From Fistularia commersonii (taxonomy: Eukaryota > Chordata > Actinopteri > Syngnathiformes > Fistulariidae), in NCBI GenBank assembly GCA_037954325.1, contig JBBMNZ010000001.1, positions 17,345,258-17,409,257 of the forward strand: a DNA stretch of 64,000 nt. The letters are read 5' to 3'. Position numbers and translations under genes: made by a program. Position 1 is the stretch's first letter. Each line of letters starts with the position of its first letter. Positions 22,905-31,265 of this stretch are shown here, one piece after another. The notes beneath the pieces were generated by a model that was given only the letters and a program-made list of their open reading frames with translations, did not search any database and had not been told where the DNA came from.

Positions 22905-23270
22905 TGAGCGGAGCGCCCAGATTAATTTTCCCTGCAGGGGGTCCGAGCTCTGCCTTAGAGACAGGGTGAGGCGCCGGTCAATCCTAGAGGGGCTCAGAGT
23001 AGAGAGCAGGCTGCTCCTCTGCATCGAGAGAAGCCGGATGAGGCGGCTCAGGCCTCCTGGACGCCTCCCTTAATGAGGTGGTCTGGGTGCGTCTCACAGG
23101 GAGAAGGCCCAGGGAAGACCCTGGACATACTGGTCGGACAATGGTTTTGGTTGGCCTGGTAATGGTATTCCCCCGGACGAGCTGGATGAAGTGACCAGGG
23201 AGAGGGGAGTCTGGGCCTCTGTGCTTGGACTGCTGTCCCCGCTACCCTACCCTGGTTCAGCAGTAAAAAA
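22905..23270 (+). mobile_element. LINE 3' end (reverse transcriptase C-terminus)
   Basis: On the plus strand the frames give LCLRDRVRRRSILEGLRVES, then RIERS-like wording and PPGRLP. These match the C-terminal tail of a common teleost LINE (LRDRVRSS...MPPGRLPGE). The DNA continues with the family's GAGAAGGCCCAGGGAAGACC and GAGGGGAGTCTGGGCCTCTG phrases. It is truncated upstream and frame-broken. The clade (L2 or Rex-like) is not decided. The fragment at 52805-53190 belongs to the same kind of element. Confidence 0.75.
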
Positions 23271-23916
23271 TGGAGAGTCCTCACTATGTTCAAATGCTGT
23301 ACGAACTTTGTGCGATCAAAGCTTCTGTGATTCTAGATTCTGGACTGTGATTCTGGACTAGGCAGTCCATCCTCTGCTGTATACTTTTGAATGAAATAAG
23401 AACTAATTTCCTCAAAAAAATGTGGAGAGGACATCCAAAAAGCAAATTTCTTCATTTTTAATTTCTAGCTGCGACGTCTTGCCCATTTTCAAGGAACTAT
23501 ATTCATATTTTTTTTAATGGACTCTCTAAAAACAGTTCAAAGTTCATGTGAAAAGGAAAGTAATCAGCTGTGTGCATTTGGTAAAGTTTGAAACTGCTTG
23601 CGACTAAACTCATCTTTGTGTGTGTTAAACTGTTTTCCCTTAATGCATTAATTTATGCGTCTGCATGTATGTGACAATCATTTGCATAAAGTTGTGTATT
23701 TGTTTGTGTCGCTGAATGAACTTTCATTGTGCGTGCGTGTGTGTGTGTGTGTGGTTGTCAGTCACACGGCGGGGCTAAGCTAATCAGCGCAGCTAGCTGT
23801 TCGCTGTGTGATGTAGGTTGATTAATTTCCTGTTAGCGTCCTGTGGCTTTAAAGGCTAACTGCTGTTTCCCCTGTACATCTTCCTCCTCACAGCCACAAA
23901 ACAATACGGCCACATA

Positions 23917-24127
23917 CCATTATACTTCAGGACCAAGTGCCACAAACTTCAGGGCTGCGTGCCATTAAACTTCAAGACCAAGTACAACTGAACTAAAGAA
24001 CAAAGTATCACGATACATCGGAACCAAGTACCATCAAGATTCAGGGCCATGTATTGCTATTCTGTACACCAGGACCGAGTGCCATAAAAGATCAGCACTG
24101 TGCACCATTAAACACACCGGCCGTGAG
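23917..24127. repeat. 23-bp minisatellite, about nine decayed units
   Basis: Successive units begin CCATTATACTTCAGGACC, CCACAAACTTCAGGGCTG, CCATTAAACTTCAAGACC and so on, each ending near AAGTG or AAGTA. Most are exactly 23 bp and one is 28. The array ends about 125 bp from the donor of exon E. Confidence 0.8.
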
Positions 24128-24252
24128 CGACTCCATGCAAAATTTAGGCCAACCCAGTGGCATTTACGAATAAAAACTGCATATGAACCAGTGGAACTTC
24201 TGGATGTTCCATAGGGCCGAAGCCTGACGGTAAAGGAGAAAAATGGTGGCAC

Positions 24253-24519
24253 CTTGAAGAGGGGCAGCTGGGCAGTGGCGTCGCGGTCTCGCCGTAGGCA
24301 GGCATTGAAGATAAGGAGCTCAGTGTCCCTTAGCCAGGCCTTCAGCTCCTTGATACGAGCCTCCAGCTGCTCCAGCAGGGATGTCGTCAGGGGCGACAGG
24401 ATGCCACGGCGTTCCTCGGCGCTGCTGGCGCTCTGTGGCCCGCCATCCGATGAGAGGGTGGAAGAGAAGGAGGAGGGGCGTCCAGGGGGGGAGGGTCCTG
24501 AGTGACTGGAGAGGATCCT
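24253..24519 (-). CDS. akap6: akap6 exon E, Ser-rich linker and start of spectrin-like repeat 3
   Basis: This is a 267-nt exon (89 codons, phase 0/0). The acceptor is TGTCTCTTTCAG and the donor AAG|GTGCCA. The first 40 residues are a Ser/Pro/Gly linker (RILSSHSGPSPPGRPSSFSS onwards), longer and less conserved than in mammals. From about residue 41 it reads LSPLTTSLLEQLEARIKELK, then AWLRDTELLIFNACLRRDRD, ending QLPLFK. The second half is nearly identical to mammalian AKAP6 as recalled and forms the first helix of the third spectrin-like repeat. The intron stays open for some 70 codons past the donor, so retention would add a long unrelated tail. A 23-bp minisatellite lies about 125 nt beyond the donor. 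Confidence 0.92.
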
Positions 24520-24708
24520 CTGAAAGAGACATCAGGACATGGAGACGCCTGTCAATCAGTAAATAAATACAAACACAATTAGTGAACAACGAGGATCTGT
24601 TGGTGTTTGTGTATCTATGGATGGAATGTGTGTGTTTGTGTAAATGTGTGCATCTGCTCAGGGTTTAGCTGTACGCTGAAGGAGCACATTTGGCTACAGA
24701 GGGAGTGT

Positions 24709-24714
<6 letters not shown>

Positions 24715-24751
<37 letters not shown>
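24715..24751 (+). repeat. (TG)n microsatellite
   Basis: About 18 perfect units inside a 500-bp TG-rich stretch (24600-25110). Confidence 0.97.
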
Positions 24752-24752
<1 letters not shown>

Positions 24753-26627
24753 TCTGTGGCTAAGAGTGAGACTGTGTTTTGTCAATGGGGGTTGTCTACT
24801 GTAGATATGCGTGTGACTATGTGGTACATGTTGGAAGGTGTAACAGTCAAAGAGTGGAGGGCACATGTTTATGTGCAAATGTATATGTGTAAATACTGTG
24901 CATGTTTGTGTGTGTGTGTGTTGCAAAGAGTAGTGTGGAATATGTACATCCGTATGTTGAGAGTGTGTATTAGTGTTGTTGGCAGATGTCTGATTGACAG
25001 GTATAGTTGTGCGTGTGTGTCTGTGTTTGCTGAGGGTACATGTAAGAGGTAATCCACAGAGGTTTAGTTTGTGGTGTGTATGTGTGTGCATGTGCATGCG
25101 TGTGTGCCTGTGTCTCCAGCTGCAGTACGATGACGCTTCACACACTGAGCTGATATTCAGCCCAAAACAAAACATCATTTAGACACAATGGAGGCTGAAT
25201 GACTGTTTGGAGAAGAGCAATCACTGCTTCAATAGCAGCAACGAGAGCCTGCCTCAATACGCGTGTTTGTGCGTGTGTGTGTGTGTTTGTGTGTGCATGC
25301 TTGTGTGTTGATAATAAGCTGTGCAGGGTAATTTTGATCACACAGCAAGAGGCAGTCGCTGCTCCCACGACACAAAAGTCTTGCCAACAGGAGCAGACCG
25401 AATGGTAGCCTCTGAGCTGCGGTGCCGGCCTTAAATTCTGCTCCTGGAGGAGCAGGCGGGTTCGGCCTTGCCCCGGAGAACCTGCAGAGCATGATCTGCC
25501 GTTTCCATGACATCCTCTCCTTGCACCTCATTCAAACTTCAAATTCCTTTGAACAGTCCGATAACTGACAGTGAATTCATATTCTATTTGTTTTGTAATG
25601 CATATCAGAACTCTTGGGTAATTCCCTGCTGATTGGGGGGTGACTTTAATTTCAAATTTATAATTTTGTGACTCACAGGTCAATTTAATGCAAATTTTGA
25701 GGAGATCTCTGCTCCATGATTTTCGTATTTTCTATTTTTATTATCGAAGGAGTTTCCCTTTGGTTCATTTCCTTTTAACTTTAGTTATGATGTTAAGTTA
25801 TGATGTTTTTAAAAATGTATTCATTGGTAAATGGGGGTAATTTTAATAAGTTTCAAAATAATATGTTAAAGTTAAATCAGTCTTTTCATGACTATTATTT
25901 GCAGACTTTGTTTTCCACTCACTGATCACTCATGTCTGATTTTTGTTCTTTCTTGTAATTTCTACACAATTTTTTTAAAGTAAAATGTCAGGCTGAGCTT
26001 TCAGGTTTGTTTGTTCAGAAAGCTGCTTACCTCCACGAAATAAATGAGTTTTCCCCAAGTTTACGGTGATTCCACGGCCAATGAGACGCCACACGTCGAG
26101 TAAAATCTTCTGTTATTTCAGCTTCCTGTTGTTTAGACTAAATTATTATTTGACTGCTATGTGTGAAACTTCTGATCCGATCCCTATCTTTGTATGTCTG
26201 CAGGTGAAACCGGCCAATCAGAGGATGGGTGAGACAAGGGAGGTGGGGGGTGTAATCGGACCCCCCTCAGACTGTCAGCTTCCTGTTCAGGAGCCTATTA
26301 GAGGAGATGAGTGGAGCTTCCGTCATTAAGAAGAAATAAAGCTTATTTTTCCGACACAAAGAAAGAGGAATGAGAATCTCAGCAGGGAGTTTTAAAGTCG
26401 AGCAGCGGGCGGCGCAGTCAGCACTTCCTGCTTTCTCTCTTACTCACTTCCTGCTTCCTTCAGTCCTCACAATCTGCTTCCGCCTAAGCAGGAGCTGGAG
26501 TTTTAATTTCATAGGGCCTCACATTGAGACATCAGCCATTCATCCTCTCATTCACACCGACCAGCACTTTGATGGAGAGTATATTTATTATTGTTGTAAT
26601 CATTCTTACAGACAATTTAGAAAAGGG

Positions 26628-27150
26628 GTGGGCAAAGGTTTTGGTTCTAAGACTGAGCGTTGGGCCAGATCTTTGGGAGATGAGGTCAAATATGAGGGAG
26701 CATTAAGTCTAAAATGTGTGTGAAATCCATTCTTATTGTCCTACTTTGACTTAATAGGTTAAAAATCAACTAACCATAGATTGATTGAAAGGGAACACTG
26801 TTGCTGCTCGGCCTATTTTACCACCACATCAAAATCTGGTGGCAGCTTGGTTGAAAAACTTGTCAGAGCAGTGTCGTGCGTGAGCAAGGCTCCGTGATGT
26901 GTGGTGTTCAGGCTCCTTCACACTGCATGTTCTTACAAAAGGAAGGAAACTCATCAAGTCTCATGCAGTTGAAATTCTCCTTCAGGACAGAGCTGGATTG
27001 GAGACTGATCAGTTGTGATTCCTGCAGAGTCGCTTCATCATCGCCTGATGAAGGACATGAATCCAGCTGAAGTGACTTCTCAAACCCAAAGCATGGGTTT
27101 GCATGTTGAGGGGGTTCTTCCAACATTGTAGGTGTGCAGTTTGACATTTG
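26628..27150 (-). mobile_element. hAT transposon relic with transposase C-terminal fragment
   Basis: The left end GGGGTGGGCAAAGG (from about 26626) resembles the terminus of a teleost hAT family. On the minus strand, 27090-26908 reads SLQLDSCPSSGDDEATLQES then QLISLQSSSVLKENFNCMRL. This fits the segment just before the dimerisation domain of hAT-type transposases (LIELQSDSVLK-F-L-LDEF). After a stop, a further piece (about 26860-26830) reads STKLPPDFDVVVK, like the conserved C-terminus (TPDFDALV). The dimerisation core between them has been lost. Confidence 0.6.
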
Positions 27151-27279
27151 TTGCTTATTTACTTGTATCCCAGTAGATTGCTTGCTTTTATGCTAACATT
27201 GATGACAATATGGCAATATTGATGAATAAACAGTGAGTCATCGGCTCACAACGGCTCACAGCACTAGCAGCTCTTTCTT

Positions 27280-27745
27280 CAGATGAGACGTTGAGAGAGG
27301 ATTCGAAGAAGCCATCAAAAGTGGAGAGTTCTTCGCAGAACAGAGGAGGGGGTCTTCACACATATTGCACCCAAATACAACACCCTGCAGAGATCTGTCC
27401 TGAGACAGATCAACACACAGGTACCTACAGAGTCCTCTGCACCCTATAACTCAGCTGTAGAGATCAAATCACTCACTAACTCAGGTGGGTTTGTACCGTT
27501 GTACAACACAATGTGGCACACACTAACATAGACAACACCGTTCAACACAGTTGCCGCACAACAACTCGGCCATTAACACAAACAAACCCTCTCATCTTGG
27601 AGCAGCGCCTGATCCTGTCCCAGCAGTGACTGTATACATAGGAAACTGCTCACGACCCGTTAGAATTGAAGAAGCCTCGTGTATTGGAGCTGAATTGACC
27701 TCAGGGAGAAACTCTTAATCCAGTTGCCACATCAAGATTGGACAA
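27280..27745 (+). mobile_element. Penelope-like retroelement 3' end (tentative)
   Basis: The segment AACAGAGGAGGGGGTCTTCA, with the reading TEEGVFTHIAPKYNTL in an adjacent frame, resembles the C-terminal NRGGG-R-HL-P-YN motif of teleost Penelope-type elements. The 3' tail TTAGAATTGAAGAAGCCTCG, then CCAGTTGCCACATC near 27720-27730, matches the same family. Frames are broken. The assignment is from memory of motifs only. Confidence 0.4.
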
Positions 27746-29344
27746 CATTTGACCCCAACCTGGATGACTGAGAACCTTCAGACACAAAGTCCTGATATAG
27801 TTATCGTGATAAATGTCGTATTCCTTCTCAATTGCAACACTTTCCTGACTGATGAGACAGAAGGCCCCGGGTTTTAATTGAGTTAAAATGATTTTGCGGT
27901 GCAGTCCTTGTTGATAATCAGAAACTCAGCGTCAATAATCTACATATTTTGTTGTGGAGGGACATTTGGACATTAGAAAGAGCTCAGTGTAGTTGTGGCG
28001 GGCCACCTAGTCGTAATAATTCAATGTCGTAGTGGAAAAAAGTTAAATCAATCCTCAGAATGTGAATATCTGATAGGATTCAAGATTCAACATCCACAGT
28101 GTTTATTGTCATCTGTACGTGTAGAAACGGGTTTCCCTGTACAATGAAATGCTGAATTTGCCGTCTGCAGTGCATTTGGCGGAGCAACTGCGTGCAACTG
28201 CGGAGCGAGCAAACAGGTCTGCCACGTAGGGCACCATGTTGCATAAGAAAAGAAAGGAAAGAGGGGAGGACAAGGGGAGAAGGAGAGGGAAGAAAGCGAT
28301 CCCAAACTAGGCGCCTAGGATTGTAATTGATTTGATTCTCTGCAGGCTGTAGTTTGTTCACGTCTGAATCCGTCTTCAATTAACCTACAGCTTTTAGACT
28401 GTGAGAGTTGGAGACGGAGAACCTGGACTGAACCCGGGCTGGAGAACATGGAGAACGCACGCTGTGAACTCCATCCAGGAACCTTTTTGCTTTTGCTGCG
28501 CCACCCCTTGGATTTACATTTGATATTTTGTGAGGGAATTCAATTGCCATTTTCTGCCAATCGTTTTCATTATTTCAGGTTAAGATCAGGTGTGAGCAGG
28601 ATGATATGTAGTCGGTAACATGTAATGTCCGTGTGTGTCTGTGTGTTTTTCTAACGCTCTTGATTGGGTTGAGATTTGTCAGGTTCTCAAGACATCAATT
28701 CCAGTTAATTCCCACTTTGTATCAGAGCAGCACATGCCAACGCCATGCTGCAAATGTGGGGCAAGAGTGGGGATGATAGACACCGTGAATGACCTGAAGT
28801 TTGTTGCAGATCAAGGAGGGAGAAGCAAAGGGTTTACAGGTAACAACGTTTAAGCTTAAACACCTTCAGCAAGATATTTCGCCACAACAAAGGGTCCAAT
28901 CTAACCTTCCAATCAGGCGTTAGAGAAATTTGCTTGCCTATTTCACGATCAAAGAAAACATCAAATGAAATAGATATTTTTTTTTTCTCCTTCTCTTTTT
29001 ACTTTTTCTTAATTCTTGTAACATTTTAGGGAAACTGCTGGCTTCTTTAGGGGGATCCAAGAATTGTTTATTTGATTTTTTGGGGTAATTTATGCAATTT
29101 CACTTTTTTTAATGTTGCCAAGCTATTTATCCTGAACTCCTTACAAATTTATTTTATCAGTATTTTCCTGACTTTGGGGTACATTTCTATTACTGAGTTT
29201 GGAATTTCCTGTTGTTTTTTTCCTGTTGATAAAGTCAACAAAGATCAAGTTTTATGCTGATTTGAGGGTGTTTGACCATACATGTTCATCGGCAGCCTGC
29301 TGTCTCTTTTACCTGCTCTCTCTCTCTCTCACTCTCTTTCTCTG

Positions 29345-29351
29345 ACACACA

Positions 29352-29404
<53 letters not shown>
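29345..29404 (+). repeat. (CA)n microsatellite
   Basis: About 30 units with one interruption near the start. A second CA tract follows at 29496-29534. Confidence 0.97.
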
Positions 29405-29406
<2 letters not shown>

Positions 29407-29494
29407 TAATAGGAGTTTAATCACAGGCTGGTTACTGTGGCGGAAACTCAGACGGCTGCTACCGTCATCTGCCACCATTGTTTCATACATATGT

Positions 29495-29536
<42 letters not shown>

Positions 29537-29962
29537 TCATGAATGTGTCTGTGTCATCTGGGACGACAACAGACACACACAGATGGCACTGGCTGTCAGT
29601 GTGCGTGTGAACGAACGTCGTCGTGATGCTCTGTCGACAGTTTGTTTCTTCCGGAGTCGCGGCGCGGCATTTGAGGCTCCTGACGAGGTGCAGCAAGCTG
29701 TCGCCGCCTCAGACCTGGAATTAATCAGCAGCGCGCCTGCAATAATACACGCACACACACACACATGCGGTCGACGACACCATGATCCGGAGCATCCCAT
29801 CAGCCCAGGGGCAGAAGCCACAGTCGGAGTCGGCGCAGGGTGATGGGGACAAAACTGTTTCGAAAATCCCCACCTCAAAAGCCACAGAGAAGCTGATCTC
29901 AACATTTGATATTGCTCTTTTGATATTGAGCTATCGATGTGAAACAGACTGATCTATTGATA

Positions 29963-30838
29963 TTAGAGATGACCTGATGTTTGTTTTTTTTTGTTACCGA
30001 TCCAACTCTGATACTTGTTTTGCTTCCGCAGACAGACCCCTTCATCTGATACCGTGTTGCTGCACAATTGCTGTGCACGATTTAAGTGGCCTTGCAATCA
30101 AGCTATGTATGCAATTGATAGTTCCACAGCTCTGCAAGAAAAAATTGTGATCCCAAATGAGCCCACCATTTGAACTGTAGTGCAGCATTAATCCCTGAAC
30201 TGAAGCCATATCAATTTCATGGGGAGTATACATTGTAGAAGAAACAATATCATAGAAAACACAAGGTAGAAACGCTAGTTAACAAACAATCAACCAAAAC
30301 ACTACTTATACAATATTTAAAAATTGGAAGTTTAACCCTGACATTCACCACAGCTGTGTGCCACGGTAGAATCGGGCCAGTTATCCAACACCATCATTGT
30401 GCCTTGCTGACACTGTCTCGAGGACATTTCTCTCTCCGTCCAAGATCAACTTCCAGAGTCAGCCGCTTTGGTTTATCTGCGTCCGCATTGGCATTGGTTC
30501 GCTTGGAATATTCCCTGTGTTGCTCTGTATGCTTTTTTTTTAAACGCTTTATCAGATTTTCTATATCTATCCAGGCTCTGCTTTGACCACTACACAAAAG
30601 CCAGCTTTTACTGCCAACATTGCACATGGCTTTGGGATTGTCTCCCTTTTGGGTTGTATAATACAATGATTCCAAACTACTGACATCTTCACTGTTTGTT
30701 TAGCAGGTTGTCGGACCTCCAGGATACGGAGCGTTTCCTTTCAACGAAACTGAACGAGGCGTTGACAAAAACAAATGCATAATGTACCTAAAAGTATCAG
30801 GAGTGTATCCTGCCTGTACCGATCCCATCTGATGCTTA
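29963..30838. mobile_element. Possible decayed hAT-like non-autonomous element
   Basis: The left part AGAGATGACCTGATG, followed by TTACCGATCCAACTCTGATA, and the right part AAAAGTATCAGGAGTG, followed by TACCGATCCCATCTGATGC, resemble the ends of teleost hAT families that repeat GTATCGG/CCGATC words. No coding sequence is left. Boundaries are approximate. Confidence 0.3.
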
Positions 30839-30983
30839 AAAATAGCGGCTCTATAAGTACTGGAACAAGAAATTGATATCTTGTGGACCTATCAGTTAAA
30901 TGACTCCTTGATTGAAACAACGCTAACTCCTTATATTCTTCAGTTATTGGACGAAAGACCAGAGGACACCAAAATGTATGTGT

Positions 30984-31019
<36 letters not shown>

Positions 31020-31065
31020 TGGTATTTCTGTTTGTTACTCCAGTTGTGTCCTGGTCTGTCAGTCA

Positions 31066-31069
<4 letters not shown>

Positions 31070-31109
<40 letters not shown>
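31070..31109 (+). repeat. (TG)n microsatellite next to the exon D donor
   Basis: About 20 units. On the sense strand this is (CA)n starting about 11 nt inside the intron after exon D. A further TG tract lies at 30989-31018. Confidence 0.97.
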
Positions 31110-31110
<1 letters not shown>

Positions 31111-31118
31111 CGTGGTAC

Positions 31119-31265
31119 CTCAAGCTGTGTCCATGTATGTGTCAGAGTGTGTATCTTGTGCTGGAAAGTTCCATGAAGCTCCATGTTGTTTCTCTTCAGA
31201 GCTTCAGCTCGTCTCATCAGGTTGTTCCTCCGTCCCTCCATCAGCTGCAGCTCAGCGCGGCTACT
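31119..31265 (-). CDS. akap6: akap6 exon D, rest of spectrin-like repeat 2
   Basis: This 147-nt exon is phase 0 at both ends. It reads SSRAELQLMEGRRNNLMRRA, then EALKRNNMELHGTFQHKI, then HTLTHTWTQLE. The spacing from exon C's LFK to EALKR equals the spacing in mammalian AKAP6 as recalled, and HTLTHTW takes the place of the conserved helix ending in NEKW. The acceptor TTTGCAG follows TG-rich rather than pyrimidine-rich sequence. The donor GAG|GTACCA is weak, and a long CA run begins about 11 nt into the intron. Without splicing, translation would pass into a short Thr-His tail and stop. Compared with mammals, about eight residues are missing between TQLE and the start of exon E, so the donor position is the least certain point. 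Confidence 0.8.

Larger units (their letters stand above)
7927..24252 (-). other. akap6 intron F/E
   Basis: Intron of 16.3 kb. Contents: pyrimidine tract (sense) to about 8160; microsatellites at 8717-8748, 8891-8952, 12606-12674, 20400-20450, 21355-21393 and 22320-22362; poly-T at 9892-9916; SINE at about 10150-10477; internally deleted Tc1/mariner at 11246-11582; nested transposons at 15484-17967; poly-C and an X-box near 18440-18511; inverted retroelement tails at 19192-19460; SINE tail at 19583-19724; purine-rich stretches at 20140-20360 and 20510-20830; LINE 3' end at 22905-23270; minisatellite at 23917-24127. The stretch 12700-15050 is AT-rich with nothing recognised except a complex block near 13425-13590. 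Confidence 0.8.
24520..31118 (-). other. akap6 intron E/D
   Basis: Intron of 6.6 kb. Contents: TG-rich sequence at 24600-25110 with a pure tract at 24715-24751; complex sequence at 25120-25540 of unknown role; AT-rich decayed phrases at 25590-26000; hAT relic at about 26628-27150; Penelope-like tail at about 27280-27745; retroelement-tail fragment near 28081-28200; SINE-body fragment at 28400-28500; CA tracts at 29345-29404 and 29496-29534; possible hAT-like element at about 29963-30838; TG tracts at 30989-31018 and 31070-31109. No exon was recognised, although a very small one could be hidden here. Confidence 0.75.

Noticed and set aside
24615..25178. Long open frame of His/Thr repeats, and similar Cys/Val or Thr/His frames across the window (for example 22131-22529, 45513-46004, 47795-48283)
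   Set aside because: They are translations of (CA)n/(TG)n microsatellites, open only because dinucleotide repeats lack stop codons. No domain or splice context supports them.
25440..25520. Candidate missing akap6 microexon in the complex block (reading DVMETADHALQ on the minus strand)
   Set aside because: The following bases GTTCTC are a poor donor, the length does not fit, and the residues do not resemble the expected linker.
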